A stretch of 64,000 bases of DNA from Pedobacter arcticus A12. Lineage in GTDB: Bacteria > Bacteroidota > Bacteroidia > Sphingobacteriales > Sphingobacteriaceae. The DNA is taken from positions 897,223 through 961,222 of the forward strand of contig NZ_JH947126.1 of the NCBI RefSeq assembly GCF_000302595.1, given 5' to 3'. The position numbers and the translations under genes were made by a program. Under the pieces are notes generated by a model that saw nothing but the letters and a program-made list of their open reading frames with translations, was not told the origin of the DNA and ran no database searches. Below are positions 36,954 to 45,299 of this stretch, in pieces (positions within the stretch are counted from its first letter, which is position 1; the number at the start of each line of letters is the position of its first letter).

Positions 36954-37496
36954 TCAAAGCATTTTTATATTGGCTATTGTTGTCTGAGAAAGTTCCGCTT
37001 TATCTTTCGCCGAAGTCATCATACCAAAAGCATCTCTAGCCGTAACATAATTATTGAAGATATACAGAAACTGTGATTTCAGATTTTCTTTGGTGCTCAT
37101 GCTCTGGCTGATTTTGATCATCAGCTTCCGGTTTTCTTCACTTTCGCTTTTTTGATGTTGTTGATGGTCTTGCGTTTTCCGATTCTGCACCAAGATGTCC
37201 TCCGTAAAATGATTGGTCAAAAGTTGCAGACCTTTGATCATCCGGTCGGCATCCCGTTTGATCGGAATCAACAGTTCGCTTTCCTGAGTCTTGATAAAGC
37301 CGATATAATCTTTGTGGTTTTTCAGCAAAGTGTTCTTTAGCAGTTCGTCATTGATATCATTCGGGTCTTTCTTGCAGGAGTAGAAATAATCCACCATCTG
37401 CATAAAGGTATCTACTTTGGTTCTTCCCAGTTTGAACGCTATCTTCTTTAGTTTCTCGTCGGTTTTCAACGGAAATCTGATTGTTTTTACATTCAT
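36954..37496 (-). CDS. BfmA/BtgA-like mobilization accessory protein
   Basis: 180 aa from the Met at 37496 (MNVKTIRFPLKTDEKLKKIA); a longer frame starts at 37568 but would run into the oriT-like region. The N-terminal VKTIRFPLKTDEKLKKIAFK and LGRTKVDTFMQMVDYFY fit a ribbon-helix-helix DNA-binding domain, as in BfmA/BtgA, which bind oriT with the relaxase. The C-terminal half is helical, probably a coiled coil (HQQHQKSESEENRKLM). Stop and the next start are one base apart. Confidence 0.72.
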   Translation of the reverse strand: MNVKTIRFPLKTDEKLKKIAFKLGRTKVDTFMQMVDYFYSCKKDPNDINDELLKNTLLKNHKDYIGFIKTQESELLIPIKRDADRMIKGLQLLTNHFTEDILVQNRKTQDHQQHQKSESEENRKLMIKISQSMSTKENLKSQFLYIFNNYVTARDAFGMMTSAKDKAELSQTTIANIKML

Positions 37497-37582
37497 AAAT
37501 ATTTCTCGTAGGTATCTGTTTTTCTTAATGGAATATACCGCTCGGTATACTGTTTTGTCCGTTTCCAAGGCGCAATGCCAGC

Positions 37583-37652
37583 AAAGTATCCCCGGAGGAT
37601 ACTTTCAACCCCCTCAGTGATAGCTTAGGGCAAGAAAAGTAGGGCTCTGCCC
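37583..37652. other. Candidate origin of transfer (oriT)
   Basis: Two inverted repeats directly upstream of the mobilization operon: AAAGTATCC, 5 nt, GGATACTTT (37583-37605) and GGGC, 3 nt, GCCC (37642-37652). Inverted repeats next to the RHH/relaxase genes are the usual layout of oriT. No nick site can be identified from sequence alone. Confidence 0.4.
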
Positions 37653-37717
37653 AACTTCCGCTTGCTCCTTAAAATAGGACCGTCCGTCTAAATAGTTTGT
37701 GGAAAATCAAAGCGCAA

Positions 37718-37990
37718 TTATTCAGATGCTCCATTGCCTTCCAATAAACCGATGATGTCTTCACGTTTGTAATAAAGCGAACCTCCAATTTTGGTAAAAG
37801 TTAAAGTACCGTTTACACGAAGCGTCTGCAAAGTTCCGGGAGAAATATTCAAGAACTTGCGTACTTCGTAACTCTTGAGCCATTCTTTAGGTGCTTCAAA
37901 TTTTCCGGGTCTGATGATTTTGTGGATCTCGGTAAGCAGTTCCGCTTTGAACTGATAAAGGTCTTCTTTGGTTAGAATTTCTACTGACAT
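37718..37990 (-). CDS. Excisionase-like helix-turn-helix protein
   Basis: 90 aa from the Met at 37990 (MSVEILTKEDLYQFKAELLT). The C-terminal half, EWLKSYEVRKFLNISPGTLQ then TLRVNGTLTFTKIGGSLYYK, is the MerR-like winged helix-turn-helix of the HTH_17/excisionase group common in Bacteroidota mobile elements. It may help excision of element A or regulate the mobilization genes. A longer frame to 38074 is unlikely to be used. Confidence 0.75.
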   Translation of the reverse strand: MSVEILTKEDLYQFKAELLTEIHKIIRPGKFEAPKEWLKSYEVRKFLNISPGTLQTLRVNGTLTFTKIGGSLYYKREDIIGLLEGNGASE

Positions 37991-38546
37991 AGTATTGTTT
38001 TTGTAGGTTCGTAAAATGCGCTGAGTGCGGACTGAATTTTTGCCATAAAGGCTTTTATTTCCTATCCATATCAACTGTTATCTTCTTCAAAATTCGGAAC
38101 TGCTTTTGGATAAACATCACAACCTCAACCGGAGTTGTGAAGTTTTTTTATGATTGTTTTTTCCTTTTCTAAAAGCCAACCCGTAAAGAAAAACGGTCTC
38201 CAAAATTGGCTCTTACAAAGTTAAAAAGAATGGATGGGTTTATCCTAGCTAAAAAATGGACAGGATATTGAATCGTTTTTATGAGAAAAGTTGTGAATAT
38301 TCTTGAGAAATTGAACACCTAAAAGTCAAATCAATATGATTTATAAAGTCAATTTTCTTTACATACCGGATTGCATATGTAAAGACTTTTGAGTTTTCTT
38401 TACGTATGAAAGAGTGATCAATAAAAAACTTGATTTAGGAATTGAAACAGAGATAATAAAACACTTGAGATATTTTACCGGTCAATAGATCGTTCTAAAA
38501 TATATATTTTACGGGTATTAACCATCTTTATTCCCAATGTTTTCGA
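37991..38546. other. Non-coding region between excisionase-like and Fic genes
   Basis: No gene seen in about 555 bases. It has a perfect inverted repeat CTTTACATA, 10 nt, TATGTAAAG (38357-38384), followed by a related CTTTACGTATGAAAG, which could be a protein-binding site. A TCACAAC/GTTGTGA hairpin followed by T's lies near 38125-38150. Confidence 0.5.
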
Positions 38547-39647
38547 TTATCTCCCTAAAAAATCTTCCTTTATCCTGTAACTGGTACTTCTTCCAGCACC
38601 TTCTTGTATGAGGATGTCTTTTTTTAATAAATCTTGAATATCCCTCAAAGCAGTATCTGTTGAGGTTTTTGTCATTTTAGCCCATTTGGAAACGTTTAAT
38701 TTCCCAAAGAAATCGTCTAATAAAACCTGTAGCATTTTTTGCTGTCTGGCGTTAAAATCTAATGACTGATGTACTTCCCAAAACCTAGCTCTTTCTAATG
38801 CCTTTTCGATGGTTTTTTCTGTGCTTTCCATAGAATGGTAAAGGCAATCTAAAAACCAATCTAACCACGCGGTAATGTCTAAATCATCTTTTTGCGTACT
38901 TTCAAGAATTGAATAATAGTTATTTCTCTCCTTTTGGATTTGGGCAGACATTGAATAAAAACGCTGGGAGCTTTGATCTGCTCGAGCCAGTAGTAGATCG
39001 GCAATGGCTCTGGCGGTACGTCCATTACCATCATCGAATGGGTGTATAGTCACAAACCACAGATGTGCTATTGCCGCTTTAATTACCGCATCCATTTCTT
39101 CTTTACCATTTAACCACATTAGAAAGGTTTGCATTTCCTTATCTAATCTACTAGCTTCCGGTGCTTCAAAATGGACAATTTCTTTACCCATATATCCAGA
39201 AGTTACTTGCATTGGGTGTTCTCGCCAAGCGCCAACATTTATTTTGTACATTCCACTTCTTCCAGTAGGGAATAATGCGGCATGCCAACCAAACAGGCGT
39301 TCTTCTGTTAACTCGTCCGTATAGTTTTGTGTTGCATCCAACATCATTTCTACCACACCCTCCACATTACGTTCAGCATGTATGGTTCCGGCAACTTCTA
39401 TTCCCAGCCGTCTTGCAATTGAAGACCTAACTTGTTCTGGGTTCAATAGCTCTCCTTCAATTTCGCTGGATTTTAAGACATCTTGAGTTAGGGTATATAA
39501 CAACGTCTCTTCTTGGAACCTAAACCCCAAAGCCTTGACCTGCCCTAAAATTTTACCTTGTTGATGTCTAACTTTACCAAGCTTTGCTGATAAAACATCT
39601 GAGTTCCATTGAAAATCTGGCCACTGTTTTAAAAAGTGTATGTACAT
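38547..39647 (-). CDS. Fic-family protein with DUF4172 N-terminus (class II, self-inhibited)
   Basis: 366 aa from MYIHFLKQWPDFQW at 39647 (another Met lies two codons upstream). The N-terminal DUF4172-like segment is followed by an inhibitory motif SSEIEG (60-65; [S/T]xxxE[G/N]), the Fic core with HPFDDGNGRTAR (H202) and a C-terminal winged helix (LNVSKWAKMTKTSTDTALRD). The core is complete, so AMPylation or a related transfer is likely, with the N-terminal helix holding the enzyme off. The winged helix suggests DNA binding and self-regulation, which fits the operator repeats directly upstream. Such proteins often act as toxins or regulators on mobile elements; its target is unknown. Confidence 0.9.
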   Translation of the reverse strand: MYIHFLKQWPDFQWNSDVLSAKLGKVRHQQGKILGQVKALGFRFQEETLLYTLTQDVLKSSEIEGELLNPEQVRSSIARRLGIEVAGTIHAERNVEGVVEMMLDATQNYTDELTEERLFGWHAALFPTGRSGMYKINVGAWREHPMQVTSGYMGKEIVHFEAPEASRLDKEMQTFLMWLNGKEEMDAVIKAAIAHLWFVTIHPFDDGNGRTARAIADLLLARADQSSQRFYSMSAQIQKERNNYYSILESTQKDDLDITAWLDWFLDCLYHSMESTEKTIEKALERARFWEVHQSLDFNARQQKMLQVLLDDFFGKLNVSKWAKMTKTSTDTALRDIQDLLKKDILIQEGAGRSTSYRIKEDFLGR

Positions 39648-39660
39648 AATCATTGCAAAT

Positions 39661-39742
39661 ATGCGGTAAATATAAAATTTAATTACCGCATTTTTAAAAC
39701 CATGCATATTTTATGCGGTAATTATCGTGGGTAATTACCGCA
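39661..39742. promoter_or_regulatory. Tandem palindromic operator upstream of the Fic gene
   Basis: Four octamers in alternating orientation: TGCGGTAA (39662-39669), TTACCGCA (39683-39690), TGCGGTAA (39714-39721) and TTACCGCA (39735-39742). The two pairs have 13-nt gaps and are repeated 52 bp apart, about five helical turns, so a dimeric regulator would bind the same face of the DNA. Autoregulation by the Fic winged helix is inference. Confidence 0.7.
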
Positions 39743-39811
39743 ATTATGCGTTGAATGCTAATTTAAATTGATAAGATGAGCCGATTATTTTTATTAATCG
39801 GCTCATTGATC

Positions 39812-41038
39812 TCAGCCTAAAATCTTTCTTAGAGAAGCCATATCGCTCCCAAGTTTACTTTCTACAACCTTAGCGTAAATTTGTGTTGTACTCAATTTTG
39901 TATGGCCAAGCATCTTACTGATTGATTCAATAGGAACTCCGTTTGTAAGCGTTATGGTTGTCGCAAAAGTATGCCGAGCAATATGAAATGTAAGCGGTTT
40001 GGTGATTTCACAAGCAGTTGCAATTTCTTTGAGGTAGCTGTTCAGTTTTTGGTTGGAATAAGTTGGCAATAGTTTCCCTTCAGAGAGTGCTTTAGGATGC
40101 TCCTTATATTTTTCGATAATGTCGATAGCTTTAGGCAGTAAAGGAACAGTTACTGGTGTACTGGTTTTTTGTCGGGAAGTTTTTATCCATAGCTCGCCAT
40201 CTTCTATGTTTACGACATTTGAAGGCAAAAGATTAAAGACATCTATATACGCCAATCCTGTGTAACAACTGAAAACAAAAAGATCTCTTACAGTCTGCAA
40301 GCTCGAACGTGTAAAAGTATGCTCTTCCAATCTCTTAAGTTCTTGTTTAGTCAGAAATTCACGTTCGGTTTTCTCAAACTTCAATTTATAAGCATGGAAA
40401 GGGTCTTTTTCTATCCACTCATGTTTTAGCGATAAATTAATCATCTTGAAAAATCGCTCTAAATGTTTCATGACGCCATTGTTCTGCAAAGCGATTTTTC
40501 CTTGCTTATTTTTAAGCCGGCGAAGGAAAAAATCAAAATCCATAATAAACTTATAATTCAGTTCGGAAAGATATTTGTCATTTGTGCCGTATTTCTCTTT
40601 CAGAAATTTTTTAAGGTATTTCTGCGTGGTGTAGTAGTTTTTCATTGTACCCCAAACCAAAATGCTACCTTCTTCCTGATTGTGAAGCTCAATTAATTTA
40701 AGGATGGTAAATTCCTGCTTATCCCCTCCGATAAATTTATTCTTAACGAGTTCAGCGGTAATCAAGGTTTTCTGCAATACCAATTCCTGGTAGGTGGCAA
40801 CAATTCCAGACCGAAATTCTTCTAGATAGTTGTTCAGTTTGACAATTTCTGGTTTAGTCCCTTTCGCAATTCCTCTCTTTGCATTCCAATTAATTTCAGA
40901 TATGTTTTGTTTGAGCGCCATGTCTGAGCGTTTTCCATTTACTGTGATTCGAACATAGATAGGCGCTTTGCCCTCTTTATCTTTTCTATTCTTTCTAATA
41001 AAAAAGAACATTCCAAAGGTATTTTGTGGTGTATTCAT
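39812..41038 (-). CDS. Tyrosine recombinase/integrase of element A
   Basis: 408 aa, intact. An N-terminal arm-binding domain (FGMFFFIRKNRKDKEGKAPI), a SAM-like core-binding domain (about 110-215) and a catalytic domain with HIARHTFATTITLTNG (H-x-x-R, about 351-354), MLGHTKLSTTQIYAK with the nucleophilic tyrosine near 386. At box I the usual arginine is replaced (CYTGLAYIDV), as known for Bacteroidota integrases such as IntDOT. It catalyses integration and excision at tRNA-Pro, 0.5 kb away. It is a clear relative of the broken integrase at 18945-20263. Confidence 0.93.
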   Translation of the reverse strand: MNTPQNTFGMFFFIRKNRKDKEGKAPIYVRITVNGKRSDMALKQNISEINWNAKRGIAKGTKPEIVKLNNYLEEFRSGIVATYQELVLQKTLITAELVKNKFIGGDKQEFTILKLIELHNQEEGSILVWGTMKNYYTTQKYLKKFLKEKYGTNDKYLSELNYKFIMDFDFFLRRLKNKQGKIALQNNGVMKHLERFFKMINLSLKHEWIEKDPFHAYKLKFEKTEREFLTKQELKRLEEHTFTRSSLQTVRDLFVFSCYTGLAYIDVFNLLPSNVVNIEDGELWIKTSRQKTSTPVTVPLLPKAIDIIEKYKEHPKALSEGKLLPTYSNQKLNSYLKEIATACEITKPLTFHIARHTFATTITLTNGVPIESISKMLGHTKLSTTQIYAKVVESKLGSDMASLRKILG

Positions 41039-41163
41039 AACATTTGAAGCTTAAAATGACTGATTATAAAGGAAAAAAATCTAAAACCAGTCAAAATTTT
41101 TTAATTAAAACTCTAATTATCAGTCATTTACTATTCCAAAACTGCAATAAAAACAGGTAGCCG

Positions 41164-41453
41164 AATAGGACACCGAATGATTATTCAAGTAGCCGTAAAA
41201 GCACTTCTGAGGCATTTTTCTAGGTTTTCTAGTTAAAGGGATAATTCCTAGGACATTTTGTTTTGAACTCATATCATTTAATTTGTTTATAAATGATTGG
41301 TTTTGAAGTTGCCCCTTTTTAATAGGACACCCTGTTTATATTAAACAACCACAAAACCAATCAAAATTAACTAGTAAATAATTGAATATCAGATATTTAA
41401 AATATTATAAGTCCAAATATAGAGAATAAAAATAGGACACCGAATAGGACACC
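41164..41453. repeat. Integrase arm-site-like direct repeats
   Basis: AATAGGACACC occurs four times in the same orientation (41164-41174, 41321-41331, 41431-41441, 41443-41453) between the integrase gene and tRNA-Pro, and once more as AATAGGACAC at 20574-20583 near the opposite end. No gene is present in 41039-41555. The distribution at both ends is that of arm-type recombinase sites. Confidence 0.6.
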
Positions 41454-41498
41454 TTTACATTGGTTTTAATTGATATATATTGGTTTGATAAAAATGAA

Positions 41499-41532
41499 AA
41501 AACCCCTTAAATCATACAATTTAAGGGGTTTT
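41499..41532. terminator. Hairpin terminator downstream of tRNA-Pro
   Basis: Perfect 14-bp arms (41499-41512, 41519-41532) with a 6-nt loop and flanking A/T runs, 23 bp past the tRNA 3' end; near-copy of the hairpin at 20433-20466. Confidence 0.8.
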
Positions 41533-41554
41533 AGTGACTTTTCGTAGCCTAAAA

Positions 41555-41567
41555 GTCGGGATGGCAG
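41555..41567. other. Attachment-site repeat (tRNA end of element A)
   Basis: GTCGGGATGGCAG overlapping the tRNA-Pro 3' end, identical to 20490-20502. Integration restores the tRNA, so the gene stays functional. Confidence 0.7.
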
Positions 41568-41629
41568 GATTCGAACCTGCGGCCTCCTGCTCCCAAAGCA
41601 GGCGCGATACCGGGCTACGCTACATCCCG
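41556..41629 (-). tRNA. tRNA-Pro (anticodon TGG)
   Basis: 74 nt on the minus strand, CCA not encoded. Acceptor arms CGGGATG and CATCCCG pair fully, the anticodon stem CCTGC/GCAGG encloses the loop TTTGGGA with anticodon TGG, and the T-loop is GTTCGAATC-like. Its 3' end is the integration target of element A. Confidence 0.97.
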
Positions 41630-41884
41630 ATTATTCATCGTTGGGAGTGCAAATGTAGCTTTTTTATCATTAGCTCCAAATTTATTTTTACAAAAAATAA
41701 GCTTTAAATGCTTAATCATTTAACATTTAGCTTAATCAACTGATTTTTAGAATATTAATTTCCAAAAAATTCTCAGCAATTTCTGTAAAAAACTAAACCT
41801 ATCGCTTTACGTTAAAATTGACACGATAAATGCCAGTTTAAATCTTATTTCTTTAATTTTGGATTTTAGTATCAGAACGCAACT

Positions 41885-42613
41885 ATGAATGTAGAATTGT
41901 TTATTCCTTGCTTTGTTGACCAGCTTTACCCAGAAACAGCAAAAAACACCTATAAGATTTTACAAAAAGCAGGATGTAATGTAATTTATAATCCGGAACA
42001 GACTTGTTGTGGTCAGCCGGCTTATAATGCGGGCTTTTGGGACGATGCAAAGGAAGTTGGCAGTAAATTTCTGAATGATTTTTCTGAACAGAATTACATC
42101 GTTTCTCCATCTGCTTCCTGTACTGGAATGGTAAAAAATTCTTATAACGATTTATTCTTTAACACCTCCATCCATAACAAGTGTAGAAATATCCAAAGCC
42201 ATATTTACGAACTATCTGATTTTCTAATCAATGTATTAAAGAAGGATTATTTTGGGGCTGAGCTACTGGGAAAAGCTGTTTTCCACGATTCATGTAGTGG
42301 ATTAAGAGAATGTAACATAAAAGAAGAGCCTCGGAAGTTGCTTTCTAAAGTTTTAGGTTTGGAAGTGGTAGAGATGAAAGACAGTGATGTTTGTTGTGGA
42401 TTTGGGGGAACTTTCGCGGTGAAATTTGATGGAATTTCTACCGCTATGGCCGAACAAAAGGTTCAGAACGCTTTAGACACGGGCGCAGAAATCATCATTT
42501 CAACTGACACATCTTGTTTATTACAACTACAAGCTTACATCGATAAAAATAATATTCAAATTAAAACGATGCACCTTGCGGATGTTTTAGCCACGGGTTG
42601 GGGAAATGTTTAA
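41885..42613 (+). CDS. LutA/LldE-like (Fe-S)-binding protein of lactate utilization
   Basis: 242 aa. Two CCG domains are visible: CFVDQLYPE with QTCCGQPAYNAGF (about 9-52), and HDSCSGLRE with SDVCCGFGGTFAVKF (about 138-182). These cysteines hold a cluster in LutA/LldE-type subunits, which move electrons from L-lactate oxidation. The partner genes (lutB, lutC) are not adjacent here, so the exact role is less sure. A TAATTTTG box (41854-41861), like the Bacteroidota -7 consensus TAnnTTTG, sits 23 bp before the start; a clear -33 box is missing. The 3' end overlaps the convergent CHAT gene by 27 bp. Confidence 0.82.
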   Translation: MNVELFIPCFVDQLYPETAKNTYKILQKAGCNVIYNPEQTCCGQPAYNAGFWDDAKEVGSKFLNDFSEQNYIVSPSASCTGMVKNSYNDLFFNTSIHNKCRNIQSHIYELSDFLINVLKKDYFGAELLGKAVFHDSCSGLRECNIKEEPRKLLSKVLGLEVVEMKDSDVCCGFGGTFAVKFDGISTAMAEQKVQNALDTGAEIIISTDTSCLLQLQAYIDKNNIQIKTMHLADVLATGWGNV

Positions 42614-45271
42614 TCGTTTTTTACGATAAAAAAACACTACAATACCAAGTAAAATCGATAAAGAAACACCACTATAAACTAGAAAGTGGCCAGGCTCTTC
42701 TATCGTCACCCCAAAATCTTCACCGGTATAAATCAAGCTATCCCAATAATAGGGCAATAATACCATCTGATTTTTATGCTTTTGTTTAAGCCATTGTAAC
42801 TTGGTTTTTGCCAACGTACCTGCTGTGGTTTTTCGTTGTAACAAAGTTCGATAATAGTTCACCATCAAATCTGCTCCCGATTGATCATTTACATTCCATA
42901 AGCTTGAAATCACACCTTTTGAACCCGCAGCAATAAAACCTCGAGAAAAACTAAGTACGCCCTCACCCGATAGATAAGCGCCATCAGCAGTTTGACAAGC
43001 ACTTAATACGACCAGTTCTGGTACTTTTTGTTGACTCGCTAATTCCAAAAGATAAAATCTATCGTGGTACAACTCTAAAACGGGTTCTTTTAAGCTATCT
43101 GTAAGATATGAATGACTACTAAGGTGCAAAATATCAGAATGGTTAATAGCCTGTTTAAAATTATCAACGGTGGCATCCTCATTTTTAAAAAAATCTCCTT
43201 TAATAAACCTCTTCAACGCATCATATTCGGCAACCACCGCTGGGATTTCATTTTTTGAGGACCCTGTTCGCGATAAAAATATGCCTGTAAATTGGTATCT
43301 GTAAGCTGTTTTAGATCGCTTTACTGACGGGATAGAACTTAGCGAGAAACCATAACTTATTTCAACTTTCTTAATTAAAAAAGGCCATTGTGCTACGTTT
43401 TTAGCCACACCAGATTCAGTAATCAGACTTTCAAAAGGTAGAAAATTCAAAATTCCATCTTTTATAAGTAATACTTTTTGGTTATTGATATTGACTTGGG
43501 AAAATAGTAGCTTTTGGATATTATTTGACGCATTATAAAAAGCTTGAGGATTGTTAATCATTTCTGCAGGGCCATTATAAAAGTACTTCTCTAAGTAATG
43601 ACCAACCGAGGCTGAAAGCTGTTTAGTAGTTCCAAGTTTAATAACCTGACTCACTTTATGATGGTTCGCAATAATCATATAGCTATTTCTATCTCCACAG
43701 AAAAAAATAATTGCTTGCTTTTCTACCGGTATTTTTTGCAGTATTTGCGTGGCTTTAAGCGTTAAACTAGGGTTTTTCTGATTCAATTGTTTCTGTAGGC
43801 TGGAAAGCTGAAACTCTAGATCGGCTATTTTTTTTAAGATAACAGTATTTGAATTGCTTTGCTTTTGTTTTTGATAGTACGACAAAAGCTGTTGGATTTT
43901 AATCTTTTGCTGTTGTAGCGGATTTTTCTTTCTTTTAGAATCGCTTGACTGACTTGCATTGAGTTCATCAAACAAAATTCGGGACTTTGTTTGCTCAGAA
44001 AACATGAGGATATGGTTAGCATACACAGCATCCTTAGTCTTAACCCATAACTCATACGATTTCTCAATAACCAGTTCTGCCAAAGCTTTGGACTCTGCTT
44101 GAAGTCGCTCCTTTGAAACATCATATGTGTATTCTTTCCTCAGCTCTTCGGCAACGGCAAAAGCTAAAATAGATGCCTGTAACGACTGCTTTTTATCACC
44201 TAAACGCGCTAACACTTCGGCTTTACCCATTAAAGCAGCCTGTAGCTTATTTTCGCCGAAAAGCGTACGCTCATCTGGCAAATCGTTGGGTTTTAATAAT
44301 TTAAACTCTGGCAATAAGTAAATCAAGGCTTGATTATACTGTGAAAGTGCTTGCTGATAGTCTTTTTGGACTAAATAAACGCTTCCTAATTGGTTAATGA
44401 GATAAGTAAGTTCCCTTTTTCGCCCACCACCCAAAAGCGAGTATATTAATTTTTGTGCATTTTTATAAAAATTTTTGGCCGATTCTAAATTCTCTTGATT
44501 GAGCTGAATATCTCCAGCGAGCGTATAAGCGCTCAGCAACCAATATGCGGTGGAGCTATTTAATTTCTGGAGTTTTAAATGCCTAATCGCGGTAGAAACA
44601 AAACCTTCGGCCTTAGCGTAATCTTTATTCTCATTGCTGATATCGGCCATGTTAGATAACAGCAAACCGTAGATCGCACTTTTTTTATCAGCTATTTTCA
44701 AACCCGCTAATGCTGATTGCTCTGCATTTCTCAAGTCGTTTTTTGAGCGATAGGAAGTAGATAAATTACAATAGGCTGAGGTTGCGAGGTCTAACTTGTT
44801 TTGCTTTAGAGCCAGATTCAAACTCCGTTTTTGGATGTAAATCGCTCGCTCATAATCGCCCAAACGGGTGTAATTGTTAGATAGTGGCTTTAAAATGTAT
44901 TCTTCGATATCTAAACCAGTTGGATGTTTTTCCGAGAATTCATAAGCGTTCTCGTAACAAGTAATAGACGCCAGTATATCACCGTTTTGAAGTTGATAGT
45001 AACCTTGGTTAACCAGTAAAAACAACCACGATTCATTTTCTTGTTGAGTTTTTGGTGCTCTCCAAGCTAACTTATTGGTTTGCATTAGAAACAACAATCG
45101 TTCTGACGGTTGAATTAAAGCAAAATCGACCCTGCTATCTATCCATTTTGCTAAACTATCCTCGGTCTTAAATACACTGAGTTTCTTTTGAAATACAGCA
45201 TCAGTATTTTGTCCAAAAGTTGTGGAAAAAGTTATAAAAATACAGAAGATGAATATTGAAATTCTCGCCAA
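42587..45271 (-). CDS. CHAT-domain protein with TPR repeats and a C-terminal membrane anchor
   Basis: 894 aa. Signal peptide (ends TTFGQ), then TPR-like helical repeats (about 60-420; NNYTRLGDYERAIYIQKRSL and similar), a coiled-coil stretch (about 430-500) and a CHAT domain (about 590-850), a caspase-like protease fold. The dyad is visible: His in ILHLSSHSY (near 718) and Cys in LVVLSACQT (near 760), followed by SFSRGFIAAGSKGVISSLW. A membrane helix and basic tail close the protein (FLVYSGVSLSILLGIVVFFY). It would act in the periplasm or at the membrane; substrate unknown. It lies 28 bp behind a PKD protein gene, so the two may be partners. Confidence 0.88.
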   Translation of the reverse strand: MARISIFIFCIFITFSTTFGQNTDAVFQKKLSVFKTEDSLAKWIDSRVDFALIQPSERLLFLMQTNKLAWRAPKTQQENESWLFLLVNQGYYQLQNGDILASITCYENAYEFSEKHPTGLDIEEYILKPLSNNYTRLGDYERAIYIQKRSLNLALKQNKLDLATSAYCNLSTSYRSKNDLRNAEQSALAGLKIADKKSAIYGLLLSNMADISNENKDYAKAEGFVSTAIRHLKLQKLNSSTAYWLLSAYTLAGDIQLNQENLESAKNFYKNAQKLIYSLLGGGRKRELTYLINQLGSVYLVQKDYQQALSQYNQALIYLLPEFKLLKPNDLPDERTLFGENKLQAALMGKAEVLARLGDKKQSLQASILAFAVAEELRKEYTYDVSKERLQAESKALAELVIEKSYELWVKTKDAVYANHILMFSEQTKSRILFDELNASQSSDSKRKKNPLQQQKIKIQQLLSYYQKQKQSNSNTVILKKIADLEFQLSSLQKQLNQKNPSLTLKATQILQKIPVEKQAIIFFCGDRNSYMIIANHHKVSQVIKLGTTKQLSASVGHYLEKYFYNGPAEMINNPQAFYNASNNIQKLLFSQVNINNQKVLLIKDGILNFLPFESLITESGVAKNVAQWPFLIKKVEISYGFSLSSIPSVKRSKTAYRYQFTGIFLSRTGSSKNEIPAVVAEYDALKRFIKGDFFKNEDATVDNFKQAINHSDILHLSSHSYLTDSLKEPVLELYHDRFYLLELASQQKVPELVVLSACQTADGAYLSGEGVLSFSRGFIAAGSKGVISSLWNVNDQSGADLMVNYYRTLLQRKTTAGTLAKTKLQWLKQKHKNQMVLLPYYWDSLIYTGEDFGVTIEEPGHFLVYSGVSLSILLGIVVFFYRKKRLNISPTRG

Positions 45272-45299
45272 AACCAGGTAAATATTTAGCTAAAAGTAG

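Noticed and set aside
38122-38150. TCACAAC/GTTGTGA hairpin as a terminator
   Set aside because: The T-run is on the plus strand but no plus-strand gene precedes it, so a terminator role is not supported.
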